DNA of 64,000 nt from Mesorhizobium sp. NBSH29. GTDB lineage: Bacteria > Pseudomonadota > Alphaproteobacteria > Rhizobiales > Rhizobiaceae. Location: positions 2,056,501 to 2,120,500 of the forward strand of contig NZ_CP045492.1 in the NCBI RefSeq assembly GCF_015500055.1, read 5' to 3'. The notes below the pieces were generated by a model. That model did not search any database, was not told the DNA's origin, and saw only the letters and a list, made by a program, of their open reading frames with translations. Below are positions 21,353 to 29,652 of the stretch, piece by piece. A program made the position numbers and the translations under genes. Positions within the stretch are counted from its first letter, which is position 1, and the number at the start of each line of letters is the position of its first letter.

Positions 21353-21636
21353 GGCCGGGCTCCGCTGAGGGCGGCGCTCGCAACCTCGCTCATATAAGTG
21401 GCGCGGGCTGCGATCTCAGCAGCCTTCTTCGAATCTCGTCTGCCGGATAAGGACAGTCGGTCGACAAGGTTTGCAGCCTCGTCGTCGGTCGCAACCTTCA
21501 CAACCTCACAGTCTGAAATCTTGGCTTGGCATTCCGGCCAACCGCACGGCGCCATAAAGCCGCTGATCGGGTCCGCCCATGCGACAACCCAGGTTTCTTC
21601 GGATGGCTTGTGGTAGACGTGATCACCTGTGCGCAT
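21349..21636 (-). CDS. Hypothetical phage protein
   Basis: 95 residues, not recognised. It has a basic, SH3-like start (RTGDHVYHKPSEETWVVAWA), two cysteines around the middle, and a helical C-terminus. Start ATG 21636 shares a base with the stop of the upstream 30-residue frame (TGATG); a GTG one codon earlier is possible. Confidence 0.6.
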   Translation of the reverse strand: MRTGDHVYHKPSEETWVVAWADPISGFMAPCGWPECQAKISDCEVVKVATDDEAANLVDRLSLSGRRDSKKAAEIAARATYMSEVASAALSGARP

Positions 21637-21728
21637 CACCCTTCCTCCCCTGTACGAGTGAGGAAAAGCCCTCGTAGCGTCTCAGCAATCGTTTCGGGCC
21701 GCTCAATCATTTCTGCTATGTCAGTCAT
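21636..21728 (-). CDS. Small hypothetical protein (30 aa)
   Basis: A 30-residue frame (MTDIAEMIERPETIAETLRG...) whose start lies inside the end of the DUF3850-like gene (ATGACTGA) and whose stop forms TGATG with the next start. It fills the only gap in this part of the operon. Possible function unknown. Confidence 0.55.
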   Translation of the reverse strand: MTDIAEMIERPETIAETLRGLFLTRTGEEG

Positions 21729-22017
21729 GATTTTCTCCACTATCACCTGCGTCGCCCAATCCAAGAATACAATAGCGGGGCTCGATCCCAAATTGACCGC
21801 CTTGCAGTAGATAGGTCACGCGTTTGCAGATTTCGTCGTATCCGACCGATACTCCATCAGGAGCGATGGCGTACCCGCTCTCGCTTATCTTACGGAGTAT
21901 GATAATGTCGCCTGTCTGAAAGGCTCTATCATTCAAGCGAACCTCGAATGTCTTTTCGCCTCGACGGACTGCATCGAAATATCGGTCGATGGTCCTTAAG
22001 TAATGGATTTGGGTCAT
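21721..22017 (-). CDS. DUF3850-like (ASCH/PUA-fold) protein
   Basis: 98 residues. The pattern IDRYFDAVRRGEKTFEVRLN followed by DRAFQTGDIIILRKI and VTYLLQGGQFGI matches the DUF3850 branch of ASCH-like domains, found in many phages and thought to bind RNA or modified nucleotides. The exact role is unknown. Confidence 0.75.
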   Translation of the reverse strand: MTQIHYLRTIDRYFDAVRRGEKTFEVRLNDRAFQTGDIIILRKISESGYAIAPDGVSVGYDEICKRVTYLLQGGQFGIEPRYCILGLGDAGDSGENHD

Positions 22018-22319
22018 GACGCGCTCCCTTCATCGGGAATGCGGGTGAGGTCGGAAAGATCAGCGACGCCCCTTGTTCTGTTGGGGTACAACACCCACGC
22101 TACGTCTTTGTGGATAGCGAGTATTTTGATAAGAGCATTGCCCCACATAACCTTGTCGCCAACAGCGAAAGGGCGCTCAACGAGTTTGAGTGAAGGTTCG
22201 GTTGGCTGGATACTAACCTGGTCGTCACCGATGCTAACATCGAGGTAACGGCTTATTGCCCCTATGTTCACAATCGTCCCCTCAACCGTCACGCGGTCGC
22301 CTATGCGGTATTGGGTCAT
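22014..22319 (-). CDS. Hypothetical phage protein, small beta-rich domain
   Basis: 101 residues (YRIGDRVTVEGTIVNIGAIS..., then PFAVGDKVMWGNALIKILAI). Two 'GD-V' turns suggest SH3/KOW-like barrels, an inference only. It is tiled between neighbours by overlapping start/stop codons. Confidence 0.6.
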   Translation of the reverse strand: MTQYRIGDRVTVEGTIVNIGAISRYLDVSIGDDQVSIQPTEPSLKLVERPFAVGDKVMWGNALIKILAIHKDVAWVLYPNRTRGVADLSDLTRIPDEGSAS

Positions 22320-22705
22320 CACGCTGCACTCCCATTGGTGGCGAGGGGAATGAACCTGCCATCGTTAAACTCATCATGCGGCCTCGCCCACAGTTTGCCG
22401 TCCTTAGCGCGGTAAATCACAAGGACAGCGGTTTCCTCGCATGGGCTGGTTGTTTGCAGGCTGGCATAGCCTTCAATGCGGTATGTCGAACCGCGCTTGA
22501 CGTGCTGGTGTGTGGGCTGCCAGCAGTCATCGATGCTAGGTGCGGGAGGGGTGGCGAGGGCGGATCGTGCGATCGCGGCTATTTGTTCGCAGATGAGATC
22601 GGCGGATAAGCCATAGCTGACGCCAAGGTCCGCCTTGTCGCGGATCTCCTGCAAAGCCGCAATCATTGAACCTGGCTGCGCTGGTGTGCCGACCACAGGA
22701 TTCAT
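22319..22705 (-). CDS. Hypothetical phage protein
   Basis: 128 residues. The C-terminal part (VKRGSTYRIEGYASLQTTSP..., DGKLWARPHDEFNDGRF) resembles a domain often seen in alphaproteobacterial phage and plasmid proteins; function unknown. The N-terminal half is helical. Confidence 0.6.
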   Translation of the reverse strand: MNPVVGTPAQPGSMIAALQEIRDKADLGVSYGLSADLICEQIAAIARSALATPPAPSIDDCWQPTHQHVKRGSTYRIEGYASLQTTSPCEETAVLVIYRAKDGKLWARPHDEFNDGRFIPLATNGSAA

Positions 22706-22935
22706 TTCCCTTTTCCCCTCGTTTGTGGTGCGTGTTCTGGCGAAGCAAAATCGCTGAGCATATTGTTGCTCGGCACCTTGGTGATCTGCCGATCGGACTG
22801 GTCACTGATCCTCGCGCGGTCCAAAGCATCGAGCGCGGCCTCAATGTCCGACTCTGAAGCTTCAGGGTGCTCGCTAGTTCGATGGAAGTTTCGAAGGATA
22901 TTTGCTGCTCGCTGGCGAAATAGAATGGCACTCAA
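22702..22935 (-). CDS. Small hypothetical phage protein
   Basis: 77 residues, helical and charged (ESDIEAALDALDRARISDQS). It overlaps both neighbours by four bases. No family recognised. Confidence 0.55.
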   Translation of the reverse strand: MSAILFRQRAANILRNFHRTSEHPEASESDIEAALDALDRARISDQSDRQITKVPSNNMLSDFASPEHAPQTRGKGK

Positions 22936-23246
22936 GAGAAAACCTCCTCGATAAAGGCGTCGAGGCCTTCGGGCCGGTCGACGGGATTAAAACACACTCG
23001 GATCGCGCACCAGTTCGCATGCTGCAGCCGGTCGATCGCGTTGGTCCGAAAGCCAAGCCCCGGCATCCGAATAAGCCGGTCGATCTTGCGCCGCCGTTTG
23101 GAAAGCTGCCGGTGCCGCTTGACCAGAGATGGGGGAGCCATCTTCCAGCACTTGTGGCAGACAATCTCCCAACCAGCCGGGTACTTCGCCGCGGGCGCTG
23201 TGCGACCGCAACGCGGATTGATACAGGGGATGCGGTCGGGCTTCAT
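22932..23246 (-). CDS. Putative zinc-ribbon protein
   Basis: 104 residues. Two pairs of cysteines (CINPRCG and CHKCWK) form a probable zinc ribbon, followed by a very basic stretch (KRHRQLSKRRRKIDRLIRM), which suggests nucleic-acid contact. Start ATG 23246 overlaps the stop of the small membrane protein upstream (ATGA); the frame extends further but without coding character. Confidence 0.6.
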   Translation of the reverse strand: MKPDRIPCINPRCGRTAPAAKYPAGWEIVCHKCWKMAPPSLVKRHRQLSKRRRKIDRLIRMPGLGFRTNAIDRLQHANWCAIRVCFNPVDRPEGLDAFIEEVFS

Positions 23247-23377
23247 GGCTGCAATCTCTCGTAAATGAGAGCGGTCATGACGAAGGTGGCGGCATCGAAC
23301 GCCCCCATCCACGCAAGCAGTAAGGCCAGAGTGAATACGAACACCCGCGCAGCGACTATGACAGCACCCTTCATCAT
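23243..23377 (-). CDS. Small single-span membrane protein (44 aa)
   Basis: 44 residues with one strong hydrophobic stretch (VFVFTLALLLAWMGAF). The ATG at 23377 shares a base with the ssb stop (TGATG), and the stop overlaps the next start. Probably an inner-membrane micro-protein. Confidence 0.6.
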   Translation of the reverse strand: MMKGAVIVAARVFVFTLALLLAWMGAFDAATFVMTALIYERLQP

Positions 23378-23838
23378 CAGAATGGGATTTCGTCATCGAG
23401 GTCGCGGCTGGCACGGCCGGAATCTTGCGCTCCCTGGCTCCGCTGACTGCCGCCCCCATTATCGCTCTTGGCTTTTCCACCGTCGCCGTCACTCTTGCTT
23501 TCGAGAAGATATAGCCTCCCGTCAAAGCTCCCGATTACGATCTCGGTTGTTGTGTGCTTCTGCCCGTCCTTCTCCCATTGGCGGTATTGGATCTCTCCCT
23601 CAACGCCAACTTGAGCGCCCTTGGTCACGTATGAATCGACGATTTTGATGATGTTTTGATTTTGGATCTTCACCCGGTGCCACTGAGTTTTTTCCTTGCG
23701 CTCACCGCTCGTTTTGTCCCGCCAGCTCTGCGACGTCGCCAGCGAAAACTCCGCAATTTTGTCGCCACTACTGAAAGATTTAATTTCCGGGTCCATGCCT
23801 ACGCGGCCCACCAGAATGACTTTGTTTATGCCTGCCAT
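23377..23838 (-). CDS. ssb: Single-stranded DNA-binding protein
   Basis: 153 residues. The OB-fold starts MAGINKVILVGRVGMDPEIK with EFSLATSQSWRDKTSGER and TQWHRVKI, and the acidic tail ends DLDDEIPF, the docking peptide for SSB partner proteins. The linker is Gly/Ser-rich. It would coat single-stranded DNA during phage replication and RecT-mediated recombination. Confidence 0.96.
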   Translation of the reverse strand: MAGINKVILVGRVGMDPEIKSFSSGDKIAEFSLATSQSWRDKTSGERKEKTQWHRVKIQNQNIIKIVDSYVTKGAQVGVEGEIQYRQWEKDGQKHTTTEIVIGSFDGRLYLLESKSDGDGGKAKSDNGGGSQRSQGAQDSGRASRDLDDEIPF

Positions 23839-23872
23839 TTCGTTACTCCATTTGGGTTTGTGTGTTTCGAGA

Positions 23873-24997
23873 TCACGAGACCACCAATGTAAGGTGATTG
23901 GCCGCCCTGGTGACTGCAGTGTAGAGATGGCGCTGCCAGTCGGTGCCGAATGCGGAGCTCTCGTCGAATACGCAGACGTTCTGCCATTGCGATCCTTGGG
24001 ATTTGTGGACCGTCATCGTGTAGCCGTAGTCAAACTGCTGCATCCCTCGCTGGGCCTTCCAGTGAATGTCCTTGGCTGTGTTTGGGGTGGAAAAGAATTG
24101 ATCGAAGACCCTTACGGAAATTTTGCCCCGCTCAGGCGCATCCGGATCTTCGATCGAGAAATAGTGCACTCGCCCCTCAATGCGCTGCTCAGTCTTGTTG
24201 CGGCGCGATATTTTGAAAGATTCGCCATTGTAGATTTGCAATAGACGGTCGTTACGAAGGCACATGACTATCTCGCCCTTCTGTGGAGGAAGGGTGGGAT
24301 TAAATCCTCGGACCTGGCGCATCCGTCTGTTGAAGGCATTTCTGGTGGCGTTCCTGCCGACGATCACTGCGTCGGCCCCTGTCACTGCGGCCGGGTTAAG
24401 GTCGGCCTTGCGGCACATTGTCAGACCATCGGTGACCACCAGGTCGTTTCGGTTCCACCGACCCTCGCGAACGTCAGTGGCAAGCCGTATGATCGGACTG
24501 TCCTTTGCCTGCCGATGGATATCGGTGAGCATGTAGTGGGGCGGGCCCGACGTGAAATATCCGCCGCCGCTGACTGGTGGTAGCTGGCCAGGATCACCAA
24601 GCGCCAAGATAGGAACATTGAAGGACATGAGGTCCTGGCCAAGTTCTTGGTCGACCATGGAGCACTCGTCGATGATGACCAGAGCAACGTCATCAAGCGC
24701 TCTCTTGTTCAAGTGCCGCTTCACCGCCCCGGTCGATTCGTCAGTGGAGTGCGTGTAGATCAGAAAGTGGATGGTCGAAGCATTGGTGCAGCCAGCATCG
24801 CGCATGACCTTGGCGGCCTTGCCAGTGAACGCGGCAAACCTGACCTCGCCGTTCTGCATGGATGCGATGTGCTTGGCGAGAGTGGTTTTCCCCGTCCCGG
24901 CGTAACCGGCGAGATAGAATGAAGTCTCCCATTTGGTGCGCAGCCATGCGCCTACGACTGACATGGCATCGCTTTGCTGTTTCGACCAATTGGTCAC
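23873..24997 (-). CDS. RecD/Dda-like superfamily 1 DNA helicase
   Basis: 374 residues. Motif I is GYAGTGKTT, motif II IIDECSMVD, then LALGDPGQLPPV (III), and the C-terminal SH3/UvrD_C_2 part has VHKSQGSQWQNVCVFDES and YTAVTRAANHLTLV. It resembles short RecD2/Dda helicases of phages. The GTG at 24997 is chosen because it forms GTGA with the upstream stop and follows a G-rich ribosome site; the frame is open further up. Confidence 0.88.
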   Translation of the reverse strand: MTNWSKQQSDAMSVVGAWLRTKWETSFYLAGYAGTGKTTLAKHIASMQNGEVRFAAFTGKAAKVMRDAGCTNASTIHFLIYTHSTDESTGAVKRHLNKRALDDVALVIIDECSMVDQELGQDLMSFNVPILALGDPGQLPPVSGGGYFTSGPPHYMLTDIHRQAKDSPIIRLATDVREGRWNRNDLVVTDGLTMCRKADLNPAAVTGADAVIVGRNATRNAFNRRMRQVRGFNPTLPPQKGEIVMCLRNDRLLQIYNGESFKISRRNKTEQRIEGRVHYFSIEDPDAPERGKISVRVFDQFFSTPNTAKDIHWKAQRGMQQFDYGYTMTVHKSQGSQWQNVCVFDESSAFGTDWQRHLYTAVTRAANHLTLVVS

Positions 24998-25272
24998 AAC
25001 GCTCCCCCCACCACATCGAATAAGACAGTCCCGCCACCGATCGTCGCCCGCTGCATAACTGTGGCCAACCGGTAAAAACCGGCATGCCCTGCGAGCCACT
25101 CAGCTGAATAGACCTGCTGCGACCAGCGGGAGCCGTGCGCCTTCATCATGAACAGTCTGGCGGTGTGGTGGCTCTCGCTGATGATCTCGACGTAGCATCC
25201 GGAATACTCATGGCTGGCGTCGAAGGTGGCATAGTGCCTCTCCTGGTCGGCGATGGGTGGTTTCTCCGTCAC
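24994..25272 (-). CDS. Hypothetical phage protein
   Basis: 92 residues, family unknown. It lies between the DEDDh exonuclease and the helicase and overlaps both by four bases, so it may assist them. No motif stands out. Confidence 0.55.
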   Translation of the reverse strand: MTEKPPIADQERHYATFDASHEYSGCYVEIISESHHTARLFMMKAHGSRWSQQVYSAEWLAGHAGFYRLATVMQRATIGGGTVLFDVVGGAL

Positions 25273-25976
25273 TGCGCTCTCCTCTTGAGTTCAAGCCGGG
25301 CGGTGTGCACCACGTCCTCTCGTTTCGGGTCGTTCGGCATTTCAGATTTGTTGACGATCCAATCGAGGTAACCGTCGGGGAGATCGGAGAAGCGAACGCC
25401 TTTGTGTTCACCAAAGCCGATCTTCAACAGCACGACGGGCTGTCTCGATATCGTGACCATTTCCTGCAGGGTCAGCAGCGGCAGCAGCCGCAGAAGAATG
25501 TGGGCGGTGACCCATGTATCGGGGCCAGCGTGGTGCGAGGGTTCCGCCCTCGGGTCGTCCAGACAGAGTTCCAGTTCGTAGCGGATCGCCCCGTTCTTGT
25601 GGCTCTGCAGCGTGGGCCAGACGCGCCGAGCGCATTTGTGGGTACAGATCCACGGCAGGGGGTGCGGAATGTATTTGCGGTCGAATTCGGCGTTGTGGGC
25701 GCAGAGATAGTCCGCGCCACCGGTGACCAGACGACGAGCCTCGGCAGGTGAAATGCCCGTCTCGGCTTCGGCCTGACTGATATGGTGCGTGGCCATCGCG
25801 CCGAACTTGATCTGCATGCCGGGGTTGACGAGCCGGGCATGAGGCCCGGACTCGATCTCCCATGACGATCCAAACCAGCGCACGTCCGTCCAGCCGATCT
25901 CGACCAATTCAGAGGGGTCGTCGAGATCGGTGGTTTCGGTGTCGATCACCCGGATAAGAGTAAGCGGTGGGATCAC
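25269..25976 (-). CDS. DnaQ-like DEDDh 3'-5' exonuclease with C-terminal DUF3820-like domain
   Basis: 235 residues. ExoI DTETTDLDD, ExoII CAHNAEFDRKY and ExoIII HHAGPDTWVT supply the four acidic residues and histidine. The C-terminal ~55 residues (FGEHKGVRFSDLPDGYLDWI) match the small DUF3820-type domain often joined to phage exonucleases. GTG start with a GTGA overlap. It probably trims or proofreads DNA within the recombination operon. Confidence 0.88.
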   Translation of the reverse strand: MIPPLTLIRVIDTETTDLDDPSELVEIGWTDVRWFGSSWEIESGPHARLVNPGMQIKFGAMATHHISQAEAETGISPAEARRLVTGGADYLCAHNAEFDRKYIPHPLPWICTHKCARRVWPTLQSHKNGAIRYELELCLDDPRAEPSHHAGPDTWVTAHILLRLLPLLTLQEMVTISRQPVVLLKIGFGEHKGVRFSDLPDGYLDWIVNKSEMPNDPKREDVVHTARLELKRRAQ

Positions 25977-26248
25977 GATGCGACCTTGAGCCTGCCGTCA
26001 GCCTTCTGGCGCTCGCCGCTGTCGCCTTCGTACTCGGCCCGCTTGGCAGCGTCGGCCATTTCCCCGAACTTGCCGACGCCTTCCCGACGATCGATGCCGA
26101 AGGCCGCCGCGTTGGCACGGCGAAGCGCCTGCATCAGTTGAAGCTGGTTGTTCAGCTCGTCGATCTGCGCAGTGAGCGCCCGGTCAAACGTATGAGCAGC
26201 TTCAGTTGTCGTTTCAGGAAGTGAGAGTCCGAAGGTGGTAGGTGTCAT
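25973..26248 (-). CDS. Hypothetical phage protein with coiled coil
   Basis: 91 residues, mostly helical (AQIDELNNQLQLMQALRRAN). The start at 26248 follows an AAAGGA site and one copy of the dispersed dyad repeat at 26265. It is the first gene of the coupled unit leading to ssb. Function unknown. Confidence 0.6.
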   Translation of the reverse strand: MTPTTFGLSLPETTTEAAHTFDRALTAQIDELNNQLQLMQALRRANAAAFGIDRREGVGKFGEMADAAKRAEYEGDSGERQKADGRLKVAS

Positions 26249-26264
26249 AGTTGTGTCCTTTCGT

Positions 26265-26277
26265 TGCCATGATGGCG
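26265..26277 (-). repeat. Dispersed dyad repeat, copy 1
   Basis: Minus strand CGCCA-TCA-TGGCA, 16 bases before start 26248. It has a three-base centre instead of four, and is the only copy outside the 41-60 kb block. A hairpin with an UUCG loop (26289-26304) lies just upstream. Confidence 0.7.
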
Positions 26278-26288
26278 GGGGTAGGCGG

Positions 26289-26304
26289 CTGGCCCGAAGG
26301 CCAG
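26289..26304 (-). other. cUUCGg hairpin upstream of dyad copy 1
   Basis: Minus strand CTGGCC-TTCG-GGCCAG. The closing C(UUCG)G is a very stable RNA tetraloop. No T-run follows, so RNA processing or stabilisation is likelier than termination. Confidence 0.55.
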
Positions 26305-26317
26305 TCGGAAGAGTCTG

Positions 26318-26386
26318 CTATGCTTTGGATTTGGAGCGGGTCTTGGTCTGCAGCAGGGCCGCCAGGTCGGATGCCCAAGCCTCCAT
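26318..26386 (-). CDS. Possible micro-ORF after recT (22 aa)
   Basis: MEAWASDLAALLQTKTRSKSKA starts four bases after the recT stop behind GGAGGGG. Short and without similarity known to me; supported only by the strong ribosome site and the gap it fills. Confidence 0.35.
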   Translation of the reverse strand: MEAWASDLAALLQTKTRSKSKA

Positions 26387-26390
26387 GGGT

Positions 26391-27545
26391 TCACCCCTCC
26401 GACTGCTTTTCAGCGCCGTCGTCGTAACCCTCAAGCCAAGCCTGTTTCAGGGCCGGGTCGTTGCTGATCACGGCGGGGATCGCCTTGCGGGCGATGCCTT
26501 TGGCTTTAGCCTCCCGACCAGCGCGATAGGCTTTTGCGTCGTCACTGGATTCGTCGGCGGCTGACTCCTGAGAGGGGGGGGTGGAGCCAGCCGCCTGGTC
26601 GCCTTCCTTAGGAGAGGAAGGCGAATCCGCGTCTTGGGTGTCTTTTGCATGATTGCGGGTGGACGCGGGTTTGTTGGTTGAGAGAGAGTCGTTGTCGAGG
26701 ATGACGCCATCATCATCGTGTTGCGGCGTGTGGTCGATCCGTCCCACAGCACCAGTCGCCTCATCGAGGCGGGCCGTCAACGAGCCGGCAGGCCTGCGCG
26801 TATCGGAAATGGCTGGCCGGTCATCCATCTGGTAAAGGAAGTCATCGCGCTCGAGTAGCGGCATGATTTCGCGCGACATTGGGAGCCGCTTCGCCAGCCG
26901 GCGAAAAACCGACTTTTTCCACATTTCCTCAGGCCAGTCTCTCCATGGGCCGGAATCCTTTGACTTCGATGCGTTGCGGATCTTATCCAGATCATCTATC
27001 CGCATGGTTTCAACGAACACGCCGCCGGCAGCCATGACAACCTGCGCATAGACGCGCCGCACGACGCTGCGGTCCTGCTGGTCCCCTTCTTCATGGAACA
27101 GGTGCTCGCCCGCGTCGTCTGTCCAGGCTCGGAAATCGTCGCCAGCATATACAATCCCAACCGTGGCGCTTTTCACTTTCCCGGTGTTGTAAAGCTTGGT
27201 GAGAATCCCTCGGATCATAGGCATCCACTGGACTTTCTTGATCCAGATGTCCTTGCTTCCATCTTTGATTTTTGTGAAGTAGATGACCATTGCGCCCTCT
27301 TTCTTGTCAGGCAACAGGCCGTCATTGGCAGCGTTCTTGGCAGCCTCGAATAGGGATATCCGATCGGCGCCGAGTAGGTTCGGATCGGCCATCACCGACG
27401 AGAGTAGAGTGCTCTTGAACAGCGCCGGCGAAATATGCGGGGGCAGGGCTTCCGCAAAAGAGTCGAGCCGGGCCTCGAGCTGATTGCGGAACACGACGAT
27501 AGGAGCCGCTTCTTTCTTCTCAACCTTGTTGGTCACTGCATTCAT
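26391..27545 (-). CDS. recT: RecT-family single-strand annealing recombinase
   Basis: 384 residues. The core holds ADRISLFEAAKNAANDGLLP, KVQWMPMIRGILTKLYNTGK and WPEEMWKKSVFRRLAKRLP, the recognisable RecT/RecP region. The C-terminal ~110 residues are acidic, Ser/Pro-rich and probably disordered, with a short helical end, like other RecT proteins that dock SSB. With the YqaJ nuclease gene nearby it forms a phage homologous-recombination pair. Confidence 0.92.
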   Translation of the reverse strand: MNAVTNKVEKKEAAPIVVFRNQLEARLDSFAEALPPHISPALFKSTLLSSVMADPNLLGADRISLFEAAKNAANDGLLPDKKEGAMVIYFTKIKDGSKDIWIKKVQWMPMIRGILTKLYNTGKVKSATVGIVYAGDDFRAWTDDAGEHLFHEEGDQQDRSVVRRVYAQVVMAAGGVFVETMRIDDLDKIRNASKSKDSGPWRDWPEEMWKKSVFRRLAKRLPMSREIMPLLERDDFLYQMDDRPAISDTRRPAGSLTARLDEATGAVGRIDHTPQHDDDGVILDNDSLSTNKPASTRNHAKDTQDADSPSSPKEGDQAAGSTPPSQESAADESSDDAKAYRAGREAKAKGIARKAIPAVISNDPALKQAWLEGYDDGAEKQSEG

Positions 27546-27581
27546 CGTACTGTCTTTCTTTGGTGAAGGGCGGTCGGAGTA

Positions 27582-28403
27582 TCAGCCTCGCAGGCGGGTC
27601 TTTTCGTCCTGAAAAATAGTCACGCCGGCCAGCGGCTTTGTGTTCTTGTGCGTCCTGACATGCTTGCGAATTGCTTTTTCGATTTCATCCGAGGTGAAAC
27701 TGTCGCGCAATTCCCGAAGGTCGAGCTTTGCCCAATCGGTGACCCTGAACTCCCACGTCTTGGTGCTAAACACGGTTCCCGCCTCGGTTCGGACAGGTCC
27801 GCTCCCGGCTGTCACCGCTAAAGCTGCCATTTTTTGCGCGAAGTTTTCTGCCGCTGCCGCCTCGTTCATCACCACGTCGCTCTGAACGCTATGTTCAACC
27901 TGGGTGGCTTCATCGAGCTTGGCCTTAGCAATCTCTTCGGCCTTGCGTGCTGCCGCTGCAGCCTCTCGACGTTGGGCATCACGCCTTGCGCTGTCGTAGT
28001 CCCCGATCATGCTATCGAAGCTGCTTTTGACCCTGGTCGGGCGGTCCACGATCGCGGTGAAAAATTTATTTGTTTCCTCGACTTCCTCGCGCAGCGGCTT
28101 GGTAGTGAGAAGGCGGGTTTCATCGACTTTTTTAATGAGCTTGGCAGCTTGCAGACTAAGGGTGACAAGAGCTTCACGCTGCTCGTCAGTCTTGATTGCT
28201 GGTTTCTCGCCTTCAACCAAGCCCACCGAGAGTTGGTCCCTTTGATCGTTGGCCTTGGATGCAAGCGCATCGACGTCTGAAATGAGCGCGACTTGGGAAA
28301 ACCGAAGCTTTTCCGAAATGGTCAACGGAGTTTCAATTGGCGGGGCGTTGTGGCCCAACACGGCCCGTTCGTTCTCGGCGGTTTCAGAAGCGGCTTGCGT
28401 CAA
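27582..28403 (-). CDS. Coiled-coil phage protein between recT and yqaJ genes
   Basis: 273 residues, largely alpha-helical with an Ala/Arg/Glu-rich stretch (DAQRREAAAAARKAEEIAKA) and a conserved-looking C-terminal domain (WAKLDLRELRDSFTSDEIEK). Similar proteins accompany YqaJ/RecT pairs in many phages, but I cannot name the family. TTG 28403 is the probable start (GAAGGG upstream), overlapping the yqaJ end by 20 bases; no ATG occurs until far inside. Confidence 0.6.
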   Translation of the reverse strand: MTQAASETAENERAVLGHNAPPIETPLTISEKLRFSQVALISDVDALASKANDQRDQLSVGLVEGEKPAIKTDEQREALVTLSLQAAKLIKKVDETRLLTTKPLREEVEETNKFFTAIVDRPTRVKSSFDSMIGDYDSARRDAQRREAAAAARKAEEIAKAKLDEATQVEHSVQSDVVMNEAAAAENFAQKMAALAVTAGSGPVRTEAGTVFSTKTWEFRVTDWAKLDLRELRDSFTSDEIEKAIRKHVRTHKNTKPLAGVTIFQDEKTRLRG

Positions 28404-29346
28404 CGTCGTGATCCCTTCTCGGTTTAATTCGCAGCACGCGCGACTGTGACTCCGAGGCGACATACGACGCTCGGATTTGGGTGCTGGCTCTGATGTCATA
28501 GGAGGCGGTTTTGCCGGCCGCCGAATTGCCAAGGGCAAAGATGATTTGCGGCTTGAGCGTGTCGGCAAGTTTCTTGCCGCTTGATTCCAACTCTTTCGCT
28601 TCCTTGTATCGACGGATAATCACGTCGAGGGCTGCGTCGTCAGAAAGATCGCGAACGTCGGTATAGGAATCTCGATAGACGTCGAGCACCGTCGAGCCGT
28701 CCTTCTCCCAATCGATAGGTGGGTGCTCTCCCGCGTCCACCACGCGCCAGAACTCGGCGACGCCCGTTTTGATTGCGACCCAATGTCGTTCGATCAAAGG
28801 GATATCGATCACATAAAGTCTCAACGTGCCGCGCCAGGTAATGACAACCAACGCTACACAAGCCCAATCGCAACCAGTAAGCCTCGCCTCAGTGATCGCC
28901 TGAAGGGCAATCCAAGTGGGGGGGATAACCTGCTTCGTGTCAGGGTCGATCCAGTAATCTTTGAATGCGCTTTCCGACGCGCTTTTAATCTGGACGTTGC
29001 CGCGCCCCTCCCTGCCCGGGTCAACAGCAAACGCATCCGGCGTAGCACCAATGCGAATTTTCTCGTCTCGATAGTAGGCATTGTCGGCGTGGTATTCGAC
29101 AGCCCATTCCGGCTTCTGATCGCGCAACATCGCGACGCCGACGGGTTCGATGTAGACGCCCCGCATCATCGCGTCGGTAGCTTCACCATCGGGTGAGAGC
29201 CGACCGGTCTTTTCGGCCCACAGCTGATACTGAGAAGTGTATGGATGCACGTTCAAAACAGCCGCTGCGACAGATGCCGTGACGTCCTGTCGGCGCGCGT
29301 CGAGCCAAGCGGCCCGATCTGCTGGTCGGATCACCGTGACGCTCAC
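28384..29346 (-). CDS. YqaJ-like (lambda exonuclease family) viral recombinase nuclease
   Basis: 320 residues. WLDARRQDVTASVAAAVLNV, MMRGVYIEPVGVAMLRD, GATPDAFAVDP and VQIKSASES provide the E...D...(Q)xK core of the PD-(D/E)XK nuclease fold. It should digest one strand of linear DNA to give RecT its substrate. GTG start overlapping the preceding stop (GTGA). Confidence 0.88.
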   Translation of the reverse strand: MSVTVIRPADRAAWLDARRQDVTASVAAAVLNVHPYTSQYQLWAEKTGRLSPDGEATDAMMRGVYIEPVGVAMLRDQKPEWAVEYHADNAYYRDEKIRIGATPDAFAVDPGREGRGNVQIKSASESAFKDYWIDPDTKQVIPPTWIALQAITEARLTGCDWACVALVVITWRGTLRLYVIDIPLIERHWVAIKTGVAEFWRVVDAGEHPPIDWEKDGSTVLDVYRDSYTDVRDLSDDAALDVIIRRYKEAKELESSGKKLADTLKPQIIFALGNSAAGKTASYDIRASTQIRASYVASESQSRVLRIKPRRDHDVDASRF

Positions 29347-29579
29347 AGGTTCGCTCCCTCGAACAGGCGCACCTGCGCATCCGTTGCGTCAAGCATCACT
29401 CCCTGGCAGGCAACCAGACGCTCCCTCAAAGCCACTCTGTTCGCACGATTGGCGTAGTCGACAACTTCCTCCTCGGCCTTAGTCAACGGCTCGGCCCCGA
29501 TCATCCACTTGCGGAGAATAGGGGTCACGTCCTCACGTGGGAGGGGGAAGGGTTCGAAAAATGAGGTCGGATGCGGCAC
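29343..29579 (-). CDS. Small hypothetical protein, first gene of leftward early operon
   Basis: 78 residues (VTPILRKWMIGAEPLTKAEE...), no family recognised. GTG start behind AGGAG. It lies directly under the leftward promoter region at 29.6 kb and is therefore the first early gene. Confidence 0.6.
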   Translation of the reverse strand: MPHPTSFFEPFPLPREDVTPILRKWMIGAEPLTKAEEEVVDYANRANRVALRERLVACQGVMLDATDAQVRLFEGANL

Positions 29580-29599
29580 AAAGAATCTCCTGTGCCGAA

Positions 29600-29629
29600 A
29601 TACTTATAGGGGCACTTGTGCCGCGTCAA
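29600..29629 (-). promoter_or_regulatory. Candidate leftward early promoter
   Basis: Minus strand TTGACG (29629-29624) and TATAAG (29608-29603) are 15 bases apart; shifting to AAGTAT gives 18. An immunity-type palindrome fills the spacer, as expected of a repressed early promoter. Start of the first gene is about 25 bases further on. Confidence 0.6.
29610..29623. promoter_or_regulatory. Immunity operator, left copy 1
   Basis: GGGCA-CTTG-TGCCG, differing at one outer base from the perfect CGGCA-N4-TGCCG palindrome. It lies between the -35 and -10 elements of the leftward early promoter. Confidence 0.65.
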
Positions 29630-29638
29630 TGCGAAAGA

Positions 29639-29652
29639 CGGCAATTGTGCCG
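29639..29652. promoter_or_regulatory. Immunity operator, left copy 2
   Basis: Perfect arms CGGCA-ATTG-TGCCG, 15 bases upstream of copy 1 edge to edge. Paired operators fit cooperative repressor dimers. Confidence 0.65.
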